A stretch of 64,000 nt of DNA from Micromonospora parva (GCF_000718515.1 NZ_JNZS01000001.1:62001-126000), one strand, 5' to 3'; shown: positions 16,468 through 25,841, counted from the first letter of the stretch. The notes: generated from the letters alone by a model not told the origin. Program-made: numbers and translations.

Positions 16468-17766
16468 TCAGCGCATCTTCTGCTGCGCGTCGGTCAGCTT
16501 CGCCTTCACCGACTCCTCGGTGACCGGCTTGCCGCTGGCCGCGTCGGCGAACAGCTCCTTCATCGCGGTGCCGACCAGGGTCTCGAAGGTGCTCTCGTCG
16601 GGCACCTGCGGCAGCGGGGCCGCGGTGGTGACCAGCGTCTCCTGGATGGTCTTCTGCTCGGTGGCGCTGAACGCCGGGTCGGAGGCGGCGGTCTTCACCG
16701 CCGGCAGCGAGCCGTACGTCTTGTTGAGGATCGTCTGCTCCTCGTCGCTGGTCATGAACTTCACGAAGCTCAGCGCGCCGTCCTTGTTCTTGGTGTGCTT
16801 GAAGACCGCCATGTTGATCCCGGCGACCATGCTGTTGACCTTCTTGCCGCCGGCCGGAGGGTTGGCCAGGAACGGCACCGGGGCCACCCCGTACGCGTCG
16901 GCGGGCATGTTCTGCGTCTTCAGGTTCGACCCGGCGGACTGCCAGAGCAGCATGGCGGCCTTGCCGTTGGCGAAGTCGGAGACCGACTGGTTCTGCGCGT
17001 ACTCGGCGTTGCTCGGGTTGGTGATCTTGTCAGCGGCCATGAAGTCGATGTACCGCTTGATCGCCGAGACGTTCTGCGGGGTGTCGAAGGTCGGCTTGCC
17101 GGCCGAGTCGAACCACTCGCCGCCGTACTGCTGGCTGAAGGTGAAGGCGTGGTGCGCGTTCTCCGACGGGTTGGCCCCTTCGATGGCCAGGCCCCACTTG
17201 CCGCCGGTGCTGAGCTTCCTGCCGTACTCGGCGAGCTGCTCCCAGGTGGTCGGCGGCGCGGTGATGCCGGCGTCGGCGAACGACTTCTTGTTGTAGTACA
17301 GGCTGTAGGCCATGCTGTAGAGCGGCACGGCGGCCGGCGGCTTGCCGGGGGCGCCGGCGGCGGCGAGCGCGGCGGGCACGATCCGGTCCTTGCCGCCGAC
17401 GGCCTGCAGGGTGGCGTCGTCGAACTCGACGAGCGCGCCGGTGGCCTGCAACGACGCCGACCAGGTGTTGCCGATGTTGACCACGTCCGGGCCCTTGCCG
17501 GAGGCGGCGGCCGCGAGCAGCCGGTTGAGCAGGTCCGACCAGGGGACCACCTCGACGGTGACCTTGATGCCGGTCTGCTTCTCGAACTTGTCCAGCTCGG
17601 GCTGGAGGATGGTCTTGTCGGCCTCCAGGCTGGCGCCCTGGTTGCTGGCCCAGTAGGTGAGCGTCTTGGGCGATGCGGCGGAGTCGTCGCCGGAGCCACC
17701 GCAGGCGGTCAGCGAGGCGGCGGCCAGTACGGCGGCGGTGAATATCCCGAGGTGTCGTCTCGACAC
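16468..17766 (-). CDS. Extracellular sugar-binding lipoprotein of ABC importer
   Basis: This 432-residue protein starts at a GTG (17766) preceded by GAAGGG. A lipoprotein signal ends in the lipobox LTAC near residue 22, followed by a GGSGDDS linker. The mature part is a type 1 (MalE-like) solute-binding fold with typical segments LTYWASNQGASLEADK, KGPDVVNIGNTWSASLQ and the C-terminal SFVKFMTSDEEQ. It captures sugars outside the membrane for the permease pair encoded downstream. It is the promoter-proximal gene of the operon and divergent from the ROK regulator. Confidence 0.92.
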   Translation of the reverse strand: MSRRHLGIFTAAVLAAASLTACGGSGDDSAASPKTLTYWASNQGASLEADKTILQPELDKFEKQTGIKVTVEVVPWSDLLNRLLAAAASGKGPDVVNIGNTWSASLQATGALVEFDDATLQAVGGKDRIVPAALAAAGAPGKPPAAVPLYSMAYSLYYNKKSFADAGITAPPTTWEQLAEYGRKLSTGGKWGLAIEGANPSENAHHAFTFSQQYGGEWFDSAGKPTFDTPQNVSAIKRYIDFMAADKITNPSNAEYAQNQSVSDFANGKAAMLLWQSAGSNLKTQNMPADAYGVAPVPFLANPPAGGKKVNSMVAGINMAVFKHTKNKDGALSFVKFMTSDEEQTILNKTYGSLPAVKTAASDPAFSATEQKTIQETLVTTAAPLPQVPDESTFETLVGTAMKELFADAASGKPVTEESVKAKLTDAQQKMR

Positions 17767-17907
17767 GGGTCAGCCCTTCCGGTGCGTGGTGGGGGTCCGC
17801 TGGCCTTCGTCGCCGATAGGGGTCGGGCGGCGGGGGCCGGCTGCGGGCAGGGTTTCGGGGGTGCGCCGTCGGGGTCCGTCGGCGTTTCCCGGGAGTTACA
17901 TCACGGC

Positions 17908-17927
17908 TTAATTTATGTCGTCATTAA
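17908..17927. promoter_or_regulatory. AT-rich inverted repeat in the importer/ROK divergent promoter
   Basis: TTAAT at 17908-17912 and ATTAA at 17923-17927 form an inverted repeat with a ten-base spacer inside a GC-rich divergent intergenic region. ROK regulators of the NagC/Mlc/XylR type bind AT-rich palindromes, so this is a candidate operator for the adjacent ROK protein. Confidence 0.5.
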
Positions 17928-17954
17928 AGTTGCTGGCCGGTGGGTCGTCAAGCA

Positions 17955-17976
17955 CGAGGCGGTTACAGTCGCCTCG
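17955..17976. promoter_or_regulatory. 7-8-7 inverted repeat upstream of the ROK gene
   Basis: CGAGGCG at 17955-17961 pairs with CGCCTCG at 17970-17976. It lies 26 bases before the ROK start codon. It may be an operator or a leader hairpin, and I cannot tell which. Confidence 0.4.
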
Positions 17977-18002
17977 AACGGCCGACGGGAACGAGGTGAC
18001 GA

Positions 18003-19202
18003 GTGGAGCTGGCGCGTGCCACCAACCGCAGCGTGCGGCTGCGCAACCGGTCCGCCCTGCTGACCAAGCTCTTCCTGGACGGCCCGCTCACCCGGCAGGA
18101 CCTGGTGCGCAGCACCGGGCTGAGCCAGCCCGCGGTCAGCAACGTGGTGGCCGACATGATCGACGAAGGGCTCGTCGCCGAGGCCGGGGCCGCCGAGTCC
18201 GACGGCGGCCGGCCCAGCATGCTGCTGCGGATCGAGCCCCGCTTCGCCTTCGTGGTCGGCGTGGACGTCGGCGAGACGCGGGTCCGGATGGAGCTGTTCG
18301 ACTTCGCGATGACCCTGCTGGCCAGCGTCGAGTACCCGCTCGACCCGGCCCGCACCGAGCCCGACCTGGTGGCCGGGCACGTGCTGGCCGGCATCGACGC
18401 GCTGACCGGCCAGGCCGGGGTTACCCCCGGCGACGTGCTCGGCGTCGGGATCGGCGTCTCCGGCGTCGTCGAGCAGGGCGTCGAGGCCGTGGTGCACGCC
18501 CAGGCCCTCGGCTGGGACCGGGTGCCGCTGGAGCGCCTGATCGGCGCCGGCACCGACGTGCCGCTGCACATCGACAACGGCGCGAAGACCCTCGGTCAGG
18601 CCGAGATGTGGTTCGGTGCCGGTCGGGGCGCCCGGCACGCCGTCTTCGCGCTTGTCGGCTCCGGGGTGGGAGCGTCGGTGGTGACCAACGGCGTCACCTA
18701 CCGGGGGGCGTCCAGCAGCGCGGGGGAGTGGGGGCACACCACCCTGGTGTACGGCGGCCGGGCCTGCCGGTGCGGCGCGCGCGGCTGCCTGGAGGCGTAC
18801 GTCGGTGCGGAGGCGATCATCGACCGCTACCGGGAGGCGCGTCGGGGTCGCGCCGTTCCGGGCGAGGACGAGGAGTCCCAGCTCGCCGCGCTGGTCGCCG
18901 CCGCGCAGACCTCGGCCACCGCCCGACGGGTCCTCGATGACACCGCCGGTTACCTGGGCGCGGGCGTGGCCAACCTGATTAACCTGTTCAATCCGGAGCG
19001 GGTGGTGCTCGGCGGCTGGGCGGCGATGGCCCTCGGTGACCTGCTGCCGGCCGTCCGGGAGGCCGCCGGCCGGCAGGCGCTGCGTCAGCCGTACGAGCAG
19101 GCGTCGATCGAGCTGTGCCGGCTCGGGGTGGACGCGGTGGCGCTGGGTGCGGCCACCCTCCCGATCGCCCGCTTCCTCACCGAGGGTGGCGTCCGCCGCT
19201 GA
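18003..19202 (+). CDS. ROK-family transcriptional regulator
   Basis: Residues 10-80 form a winged helix-turn-helix (LTKLFLDGPLTRQDLVRSTG, then LSQPAVSNVVADMIDEG). Residues 90-385 form the ROK sugar-kinase-like domain with VGVDVGETRVRMELFD, LVGSGVGASVVTNG and the zinc motif CRCGARGCLEAYVG. The start is the GTG at 18003, with GAGGTGA just upstream. It is divergent from the importer/beta-glucosidase operon and is probably its sugar-responsive repressor. Confidence 0.92.
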   Translation: MELARATNRSVRLRNRSALLTKLFLDGPLTRQDLVRSTGLSQPAVSNVVADMIDEGLVAEAGAAESDGGRPSMLLRIEPRFAFVVGVDVGETRVRMELFDFAMTLLASVEYPLDPARTEPDLVAGHVLAGIDALTGQAGVTPGDVLGVGIGVSGVVEQGVEAVVHAQALGWDRVPLERLIGAGTDVPLHIDNGAKTLGQAEMWFGAGRGARHAVFALVGSGVGASVVTNGVTYRGASSSAGEWGHTTLVYGGRACRCGARGCLEAYVGAEAIIDRYREARRGRAVPGEDEESQLAALVAAAQTSATARRVLDDTAGYLGAGVANLINLFNPERVVLGGWAAMALGDLLPAVREAAGRQALRQPYEQASIELCRLGVDAVALGAATLPIARFLTEGGVRR

Positions 19203-19258
19203 GCGGGGGCGACCGCGCGGGCGACCAGCAAATTACCCAAAAAGAATTCTCGGGATAA

Positions 19259-19271
19259 ATAACGAAGTTAT
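19259..19271. promoter_or_regulatory. AT-rich palindrome between ROK and beta-helix genes
   Basis: ATAAC GAA GTTAT is a perfect 5-3-5 inverted repeat in a local AT-rich patch (about 19228-19275) that stands out from the surrounding sequence. It is a candidate operator or part of the promoter of the downstream secreted protein gene. Confidence 0.4.
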
Positions 19272-19317
19272 AGATCGATGTCTTGACGCCGTCGCAATCT
19301 CGCCGCAACACTCCTAC

Positions 19318-19329
19318 GAGAGCGCTCTC
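19318..19329. promoter_or_regulatory. GAGAGCGCTCTC palindrome, CebR/CelR-type LacI operator candidate
   Basis: A perfect 12-bp palindrome 102 bases upstream of the secreted beta-helix gene. Its AGCGCT core matches the operators of actinobacterial cellulose and cellobiose regulators of the LacI family (CebR and CelR sites are GGGAGCGCTCCC-like). This suggests induction by an oligosaccharide, possibly through a LacI regulator encoded elsewhere. Confidence 0.6.
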
Positions 19330-19431
19330 CTCCCTCGGTGTCGCGTCGGCGGCGACACCATCCACGGCGCTACGGGCGCGCCCGATCCCCTCCGCGTGGC
19401 AACCCGTAACCCCCTAGCGACAGGCGATGTC

Positions 19432-22065
19432 ATGACATCTCGTGCTACATCCGTACGCCCGCGTCCCCGGGTCGTCCGACACCTGCTCGTCGGGCTCACC
19501 GTGGCCCTGGTCGCGGCGCTCACCCCGGCCGTGGTCAGCGCCCCCGCGCAGGCCGCGCCCACCCTGCTGTCCCAGGGCCGGCCCGCCACCGCCTCGTCCA
19601 CCGAGAACGCCGGCACCCCGGCCTCCGCCGCCGTCGACGGCAACACCGCCACCCGCTGGGCCAGCGCGTTCAGCGACCCGCAGTGGCTCCAGGTCGATCT
19701 GGGCGCGCGGGCCACCATCAGCCAGGTCAACCTGCTCTGGGAGGGCGCCTACGGCCGGGCCTTCCAACTCCAGACCTCCGACGACGGGGCCACCTGGACG
19801 ACGATCTACTCCACCACCACCGGCACCGGCGGCACCCAGAACCTCACCGTCACCGGCGCCGGCCGCTACGTGCGGATGAACGGCACCGCCCGGGGCACCG
19901 GCTACGGCTACTCGCTCTGGGAGTTCCAGGTGTACGGCGAGAGCGGCGGCAGCACCCCCACCTGCGGCAGCACCAACGTCGCACAGGGCAGCCCGGCCAC
20001 CGCCTCGTCCACCCAGGACGCCGGCCTCGCCGCGTCCGCGGCGGTCGACGGCAACCCGGGCACCCGCTGGGCCAGCGCCGCCAGCGACCCGCAGTGGCTG
20101 CGCGTCGACCTCGGCAGCACCCGCACCATCTGCCGGGTGGTGCTCACCTGGGAGGCCGCGTACGCCCGGGCCTTCCAGCTCCAGACCTCGACCGACGGGA
20201 CCACCTGGACCACCATCTACTCCACCACCACGGCCACCGGCGGGACGCAGTCCCTCACCGTCGCCGGCAGCGGCCGCTACCTGCGGATGTACGGCACCGC
20301 CCGGGGCACCGCCTACGGCTACTCGCTGTGGGAGCTGGCGGTGAACACCACCGGCGGGGGCACCAGCGAGCCGCCGGTCGGCACGACCGACCCGTACAAC
20401 CCCAACCTCGGCCCGAACACGTTCGTCTTCGACCCGAGCACGCCGACGTCGACCATCCAGAGTCGACTGAACACCCTCTTCACCCAGCAGGAGACCAACC
20501 AGTTCGGCCCGCAGCGCTACGCCGTGCTGTTCAAGCCCGGCACCTACACCGCCGACGTCAACCTCGGCTTCTTCACCCAGGTCGCCGGCCTCGGCATGAG
20601 CCCCGACGACGTCAACCTCAACGGCCATGTCCGCACCGAGGCGTTCTGGATGGGCGGCAACGCCACCCAGAACTTCTGGCGGGCCGCCGAGAACCTGTCG
20701 GTCACCCTGCCCGCCGGGCAGACCGTCGAGCGGTGGGCGGTGTCGCAGGCCGCGCCGTACCGGCGGATGCACCTACGTGGCGCGCAGAACCAGATCCAGC
20801 TCTGGAACGGCGGCGACGGCTGGTCCAGCGGCGGCCTGCTGGCCGACACCCGCATCGACGGCCTGGTCGTCTCCGGCTCGCAGCAGCAGTGGTACTCGCG
20901 CAACAGCGAGTTCGGCAACGGCTGGACCGGCTCGGTGTGGAACATGGTCTTCCAGGGCGTCGTCGGCGCCCCGGCGCCGAGCTTCCCCAACCCGTCGCAC
21001 ACCGTCATCCCGCAGACCCCCCAGGTCCGGGAGAAGCCGTTCCTGTACGTCGACGGCAGCGGTGAGTACCGGGTCTTCGTGCCCGCGCTGCGTACCAACT
21101 CCACCGGCACCAGCTGGTACAACAAGACCCCGGCCGGCTCGTCCATCTCGCTGTCGCAGTTCTACGTGGTCCAGCCGGGCACCAGCGCCGCCACCATCAA
21201 CGCGGCCCTCGCCCAGGGGCGGCACCTGCTCTTCACCCCGGGCGTGCACCACGTCACCGAGCCGATCCAGGTCAACCGGGCCGACACGGTGATCCTCGGC
21301 CTCGGTCTGGCCACCATCCAGGCCGACAACGGCGCGGTGGGCATGCGGGTGGCCGATGTGGACGGCGTGAAGGTCGCCGGCATCATGTTCGAGGCCGGCA
21401 CGACGAACTCCCCGGTGCTGATGGAGGTCGGGCCGGCCGGTTCGTCCGCGAGCCACGCCACCAACCCGACCTCGCTGCACGACGTGTTCTTCCGCATCGG
21501 CGGGCCGCACGTCGGCAAGGCCACCAACACCCTGACCGTCAACAGCGACAACGTGATCGGCGACCACATGTGGCTGTGGCGGGCCGACCACGCCGCCAGC
21601 GGCGTACCGACCGGGTGGACGCTGAACACCGCCGACACCGGGCTCACCGTCAACGGCGACAACGTCACCATGTACGGCCTCTTCGTCGAGCACTACCAGA
21701 AGTACCAGACCATCTGGAACGGCAACGGTGGCCGGACGTACTTCTACCAGAACGAGCTGCCCTACGACGTTCCGAACCAGGCGGCCTGGATGAACGGGTC
21801 GACCCGGGGCTACGCCGCGTACAAGGTCGCCGACTCGGTGACCAGTCACCAGGCGTTCGGGCTGGGCAGCTACAGCTACTTCAACGTCAACCCCGCGGTG
21901 GTCGAGGAACGGTCCTTCGAGGTGCCCACCAACCCGAACGTGCGCTTCACGAACATGGTCACCGTCTCGCTCGGTGGCGTCGGCACCATCAACCGGGTGA
22001 TCAACAACGCCGGTGGCACCGCGAACGCGGCCAACCAGACGGTGTACCTGACCACCTACCCCTGA
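19432..22065 (+). CDS. Secreted protein with two tandem F5/8-type C (discoidin) domains and a C-terminal beta-helix
   Basis: 877 residues from ATG 19432. A Sec signal peptide covers residues 1-42 (RHLLVGLTVALVAALTPAVV, cleaved near AQAAP). Two closely similar discoidin/CBM32-like domains follow at about residues 45-170 and 180-305. Each has AAVDGN, TRWAS, SDPQW, VDLG, TTWTTIYSTTT and YGYSLWE. After a Gly/Thr linker, residues 325-877 show repetitive short strands (FKPGTYTADVNLGFF, GVHHVTEPIQV, DGVKVAGIMFEAG, LTVNGDNVTMYGLFVEHY) typical of a right-handed beta-helix. It probably binds and cleaves an external polysaccharide whose products enter through the nearby importer. No catalytic residues can be assigned and the substrate is unknown. 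Confidence 0.85.
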   Translation: MTSRATSVRPRPRVVRHLLVGLTVALVAALTPAVVSAPAQAAPTLLSQGRPATASSTENAGTPASAAVDGNTATRWASAFSDPQWLQVDLGARATISQVNLLWEGAYGRAFQLQTSDDGATWTTIYSTTTGTGGTQNLTVTGAGRYVRMNGTARGTGYGYSLWEFQVYGESGGSTPTCGSTNVAQGSPATASSTQDAGLAASAAVDGNPGTRWASAASDPQWLRVDLGSTRTICRVVLTWEAAYARAFQLQTSTDGTTWTTIYSTTTATGGTQSLTVAGSGRYLRMYGTARGTAYGYSLWELAVNTTGGGTSEPPVGTTDPYNPNLGPNTFVFDPSTPTSTIQSRLNTLFTQQETNQFGPQRYAVLFKPGTYTADVNLGFFTQVAGLGMSPDDVNLNGHVRTEAFWMGGNATQNFWRAAENLSVTLPAGQTVERWAVSQAAPYRRMHLRGAQNQIQLWNGGDGWSSGGLLADTRIDGLVVSGSQQQWYSRNSEFGNGWTGSVWNMVFQGVVGAPAPSFPNPSHTVIPQTPQVREKPFLYVDGSGEYRVFVPALRTNSTGTSWYNKTPAGSSISLSQFYVVQPGTSAATINAALAQGRHLLFTPGVHHVTEPIQVNRADTVILGLGLATIQADNGAVGMRVADVDGVKVAGIMFEAGTTNSPVLMEVGPAGSSASHATNPTSLHDVFFRIGGPHVGKATNTLTVNSDNVIGDHMWLWRADHAASGVPTGWTLNTADTGLTVNGDNVTMYGLFVEHYQKYQTIWNGNGGRTYFYQNELPYDVPNQAAWMNGSTRGYAAYKVADSVTSHQAFGLGSYSYFNVNPAVVEERSFEVPTNPNVRFTNMVTVSLGGVGTINRVINNAGGTANAANQTVYLTTYP

Positions 22066-22130
22066 CCCGGGCGTCCCGCGCCGACCCGAACGTCTGACGG
22101 ACGGGTCGGCCGGGTCGCACCGTGGGCCGA

Positions 22131-22163
22131 GGCCGGCCCGGTCCCGCCGAGACCGGGCCGGCC
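22131..22163. terminator. Bidirectional hairpin terminator
   Basis: Arms 22131-22143 and 22151-22163 pair perfectly over 13 bases with a seven-base loop. It sits between the convergent beta-helix gene and the amine oxidase remnant and could serve both. Confidence 0.75.
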
Positions 22164-22180
22164 ACGGTCGCGTCCGCCGC

Positions 22181-22759
22181 TCAGCCGGCCAGCACCTCGG
22201 CGGCCGCCCGCTCACCGGCGCGCACCGCGCCCTCCAGGTGCAACAACGACACCTCGTCCGCGCCGGTGGCCAGCAGCCCGCCGGCGAGCACCCGCCCCAG
22301 GTAGTCGGCGGTGTCGTCGTCCCCGGCGGTGGCACGCAGCCAGCCGCCCAGGACCGTCCGGTCCCACTGCCCGGCCTCCGGCGCCTGCCAGGGCGCGGCC
22401 GGGTCCAGCCGGGCGGCGTACTCGTCGAGCAGGCCGAGAACCCGGGCAGCCTGCGCCGGCGGCTCGGCTCGACGCTCGCCGGCCCAGAGCACAGTGGGCG
22501 CGCCGAACGCCGCCGACGCGAACGTGGTCAGCCCGTGCTCGGCGACCAGCGCGTACATCCGATCCTGCGTCGGGCCGATCCACTGCGCGCCCAGGTCGAG
22601 TTGGGTGACGTCGGGCAGCCAGCGGGTCAACACCCGACCGCCGACCCGGTCGCGGGCCTCCAGCAATCGCACCTGGGCGCCGGCACGGGTGAGTGCCAGC
22701 GCGGCGGCGAGCCCGGAGAAACCGGCGCCGACCACTACCACCCGCAAGGCGTCAGCCAC
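22181..22759 (-). pseudogene. Internally deleted flavin amine oxidase remnant
   Basis: The frame starts like a full flavin amine oxidase: FAD fingerprint VVVVGAGFSGLAAALALTRAGAQVRLLEA, then VGGRVLT and LDLGAQWIGPTQDRMYALV. It ends after only about 192 residues with EGAVRAGERAAAEVLAG, which in family members is the extreme C-terminus. The usual 430-460-residue enzyme therefore lacks about 230-250 internal residues, joined near EVSLLHL/EGAVRAGE, with the frame kept. The substrate-binding domain and C-terminal FAD contacts are missing, so it should not be an active oxidase. I use the GTG at 22759. A TTG at 22777 extends the frame. Disruption by deletion is inferred from family length. Confidence 0.75.
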
Positions 22760-22840
22760 GCCGGGGTCTACCCACAACCGTCGTCGCTATGACTGTCGGC
22801 TCCGGTCCCGGCACCGGCGGACGCGACCCCTGTCCTTCGT

Positions 22841-22911
22841 CCTTTGCTCTGCACCCACCGATGCGACACCTGGCCTGCGCCCCCGTCGCCTCCGCAGGTG
22901 CAGAGCAAAGG
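22841..22911. repeat. Dispersed hairpin repeat, copy 1
   Basis: CCTTTGCTCTGCACC at 22841-22855 and its exact complement GGTGCAGAGCAAAGG at 22897-22911 enclose a 41-base centre. A second copy with the same arms is at 47616-47690. It lies in the intergenic space between the amine oxidase remnant and the DGPF gene. It is too short to code and looks like a small REP/MITE-type element. Confidence 0.85.
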
Positions 22912-23036
22912 GCGCATCACCGCCGGGTTCGGGTCGGGCGCCGAGAATCTTCTGCCGACCTGTCGATTGGAACGGCGGCCGATCGTATGGAGGATGAGAG
23001 GTCGGCGAGCGGCCGGCCGCCCCGCGAGGAGGAACG

Positions 23037-23396
23037 ATGACGCTGTACCTGCTCAGCCTTCACCAGCCCCAGGGCGAGCTGCCGCCGGACCCGGAGTTCC
23101 TGGCCGGGGTGATGCGCCAGCTCGCCGGTTTCCGCGACGAGTTGGCGTCCACCGGGTCGTGGGTGTTCGGGCAGGGCCTGCACGGCCCGGAGACCGCCAC
23201 CGTGCTGCGCGCCCGCGAGGGCGGCGAGGTGCTGGTCACCGACGGACCGTTCGTGGAGGGCAAGGAGCACCTGGGCGGCATCACCATCATCGACGTGCCG
23301 GACCTGGACGCCGCGCTGGACTGGGGTCGCCGCTACGCGCTGGCGACCACCCTGCCGGTCGAGGTGCGCCCCTTCCAGGGCGGGGCCGGCGACTGA
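23037..23396 (+). CDS. YCII-related DGPF-domain protein, partner of ECF42 sigma factor
   Basis: A 119-residue YCII-fold protein with the signature [15 protein letters not shown] near residues 67-81. DGPF proteins are the conserved genomic partners of ECF42 sigma factors. Their biochemical role is unsettled and no anti-sigma activity has been shown for most. The ATG at 23037 follows GAGGAGGAA. The stop codon is two bases before the sigma factor start, so the two are surely co-transcribed. Confidence 0.9.
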   Translation: MTLYLLSLHQPQGELPPDPEFLAGVMRQLAGFRDELASTGSWVFGQGLHGPETATVLRAREGGEVLVTDGPFVEGKEHLGGITIIDVPDLDAALDWGRRYALATTLPVEVRPFQGGAGD

Positions 23397-23398
23397 CC

Positions 23399-24607
23399 GT
23401 GTCCGACGTGGAGGCGGTGTTCCGCGCGGAGTACGGCCGCGCGGTCGCCGTCCTGGTCCGCCTCCTCGGCGACATCGACCTCGCCGAGGAGGCCGTCCAG
23501 GAGGCCTTCGTCATCGCGGTGCGGCGGTGGCCGCGGAGCGGCCCACCACCCAGCCCGGCCGGTTGGATCATCACCACCGCCCGCAACCGGGCCATCGACC
23601 GGCGGCGTCGGGAGGCTTCCCGGGCGCACCGGCACGCCGAGGCGGCCCTGCTGTTCGCCGCCGACCCACCCGTCGAGGAGGGACCTGTGCGCGACGATCA
23701 GCTCCGGCTGATCTTCACCTGCTGCCATCCGGCGCTCGCCCCGAACGCTCGGGTCGCGCTCACCCTGCGACTGCTCGGCGGCCTGAGCACCGCCGAGATC
23801 GCCCGCGCCTTCCTCGTGCCGGAGCCGACCATGGCGCAGCGGCTGGTCCGCGCCAAGTCGAAGATCCGCAACGCGGGGATCCCGTACCGGGTGCCCCACG
23901 ACGCCGACCTGCCCGACCGGCTGCACGGCGTCCTCGCGGTGCTCTACCTGATCTTCAACGAGGGGTACACGGCCAGCGCCGGCCCGGACCTGGTCCGCGG
24001 CGAGCTGTGCGCCGAGGCGATCCGGCTGGCCCGGTTGCTGGTCGCGCTGATGCCCGACGAGCCGGAGGCGATCGGCCTGCTCGCCCTGATGCTGCTCACC
24101 GAGTCCCGCCGTGGCGCGCGGACCACCGCCACCGGCGACCTGGTGCCGCTGCCCCGCCAGGACCGCGGCCGGTGGGACGCCGGGCTGATCGCCGAGGGGC
24201 AGGCGCTGGTCCGCCGCTGCCTGCGCCGCGACCGCCCCGGGCCGTACCAGATCCAGGCCGCGATCGCCGCCGTGCACAGCGCCGCGGGGCGCGCCGCCGA
24301 CACCGACTGGGCGCAGATCCTTGCGCTGTACGACCAGCTGACGGCGATCGCCCCCAGCCCGGTGGTGGCGCTGAACCGGGCCGTCGCGCTCGCCGAGGTG
24401 GCCGGTGCGGCGGTGGCGCTGGCCGAGGTGGACCGCCTCGATCTTCTCGGCTTCCACGTCTACCACGTGGTCCGCGCCGACCTGCTGGCTCGCCTCGGCC
24501 GGGGCGGGGAGGCCGTCGAGGCGTACCGGACAGCCGTCGCCCTGAGGGACAACGCGGCGGAACGGGCCTTTCTCACCGCCCGCGCGACGGCCCTGGCGAC
24601 GTCCTGA
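23399..24607 (+). CDS. ECF42-type RNA polymerase sigma factor with long C-terminal extension
   Basis: 402 residues from GTG 23399. Region 2 lies at residues 5-75 ([31 protein letters not shown]) and region 4 at about 110-165 ([29 protein letters not shown]). Residues 175-402 form a helical, TPR-like extension ([20 protein letters not shown], and [20 protein letters not shown]). This architecture plus the DGPF partner defines ECF42. No anti-sigma gene is present, and in this group the C-terminal extension controls activity. The targets usually include the partner operon itself. Confidence 0.93.
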   Translation: MSDVEAVFRAEYGRAVAVLVRLLGDIDLAEEAVQEAFVIAVRRWPRSGPPPSPAGWIITTARNRAIDRRRREASRAHRHAEAALLFAADPPVEEGPVRDDQLRLIFTCCHPALAPNARVALTLRLLGGLSTAEIARAFLVPEPTMAQRLVRAKSKIRNAGIPYRVPHDADLPDRLHGVLAVLYLIFNEGYTASAGPDLVRGELCAEAIRLARLLVALMPDEPEAIGLLALMLLTESRRGARTTATGDLVPLPRQDRGRWDAGLIAEGQALVRRCLRRDRPGPYQIQAAIAAVHSAAGRAADTDWAQILALYDQLTAIAPSPVVALNRAVALAEVAGAAVALAEVDRLDLLGFHVYHVVRADLLARLGRGGEAVEAYRTAVALRDNAAERAFLTARATALATS

Positions 24608-24680
24608 CGGGGCGTTTGCCGCAGAGGTGGTCGGGAACCCCGACGCACCGGCCGGCCGCAGCAGGGTATGGGGAGGGGTC

Positions 24681-25814
24681 ATGGCCTACCGTCCGACCGC
24701 CGTCGACACCGTGCCCGACCTGTCCATCCTCACGCTCGGCGTGGAGGAGGAGTACCTGCTGCTCGACCCGGACAGCGGCCGGAACCTGCCGGTCGCCGAC
24801 CGGGTGCTCGCCGCGCTGAGCGGCACCGCCCGCGACCAGAGCCGCCAGGAGTTCCGGCACAGCATGGTGGAGATGGTCACCCCGGTCTGCGCCGACCTCA
24901 CCGAGCTGCGCGCGCACCTGGTGGTGCTGCGCCGCTCCGCCGCCGAGGCCGCCACGGCCGCCGGGGCCCGACTGGTGGCGGTCGGCGCCACCCCGGTGGC
25001 CGAACCGCACCGGACCGTGCCCGACGAACCGCGCTACCACGCGATGTCCCGCCGGTACGGGCCGGTGGCGCACGACCCGGCGGTGTGCGGCTGCCACGTG
25101 CACGTCGGGCTGCCCGACCGGGAACTGGCCGTGCAGGTCTGCAACCACCTGCGGGTGTGGCTGCCGGTGGTGCAGGCGATCACCACCAACTCCCCGCTGC
25201 ACGACGGGTACGACACCGGGCACGCCAGTTGGCGCTCCATGCAGTTGGAGCGGTGGCCCAGCATCGGCCCGACGCCGTACTTCGACTCCGCCGCCGACTA
25301 CGACCGCACCGTCGACGAGCTGATCGCCGCCGGCATCATGCTCGACGCGGCGATGGTCTACTGGTACGCCCGGCCGTCGTCGGCGTACCCCACGGTGGAG
25401 GTGCGGGTCGGCGACGTCTGCACCGAGGTGGACGACGCGGTGCTGGTCGCCGCGCTGGTCCGGTCCCTGGTGGCCACCCTCGCCGACGACGTCCGCGCCG
25501 GGGTCGACGCCCCGAACGTCCGGGACTGCCTGGTCGCCGCGGCGCACTGGCGGGCCGCCCACGACGGCCTCGACGGCGAGCTGATCGACCTGCGGGCCGG
25601 CGGTACCCGCCCGGCCTGGGCGCTCGTCGACGAGCTGATGGCGGTGATCGCCCCGGCCCTGCTGCGCCACGGCGACCTGGGGTACGTGGTGGCGCAACTC
25701 GCCCGGCTCCGCCGGGACGGCACCGGCGCGACCCGGCAGCGGCAGGTGCTGGAGCGCGACGGGGACCTGCGCCTGGTCCTCGACGACCTGATCACCCGCA
25801 CCGCCGCCAGCTGA
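24681..25814 (+). CDS. ybdK: Carboxylate-amine ligase, YbdK / glutamate-cysteine ligase 2 (GCS2) family
   Basis: 377 residues from ATG 24681, which is preceded by GGGGAGGGG. A longer GTG start at 24627 has no comparable ribosome site. Family motifs are LGVEEEYLLLDP at the N-terminus, EFRHSMVEMVTPVC, and GCHVHVGLPDRE with the conserved histidines. YbdK-type enzymes have weak gamma-glutamyl-cysteine ligase activity. Actinobacteria use mycothiol, so the physiological acceptor amine is uncertain. The gene is convergent with the NAGGN-type amidotransferase, with a 27-base gap. Confidence 0.9.
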   Translation: MAYRPTAVDTVPDLSILTLGVEEEYLLLDPDSGRNLPVADRVLAALSGTARDQSRQEFRHSMVEMVTPVCADLTELRAHLVVLRRSAAEAATAAGARLVAVGATPVAEPHRTVPDEPRYHAMSRRYGPVAHDPAVCGCHVHVGLPDRELAVQVCNHLRVWLPVVQAITTNSPLHDGYDTGHASWRSMQLERWPSIGPTPYFDSAADYDRTVDELIAAGIMLDAAMVYWYARPSSAYPTVEVRVGDVCTEVDDAVLVAALVRSLVATLADDVRAGVDAPNVRDCLVAAAHWRAAHDGLDGELIDLRAGGTRPAWALVDELMAVIAPALLRHGDLGYVVAQLARLRRDGTGATRQRQVLERDGDLRLVLDDLITRTAAS

Positions 25815-25841
25815 CCGCCCGCCGATGGCGGCGGACGACGT

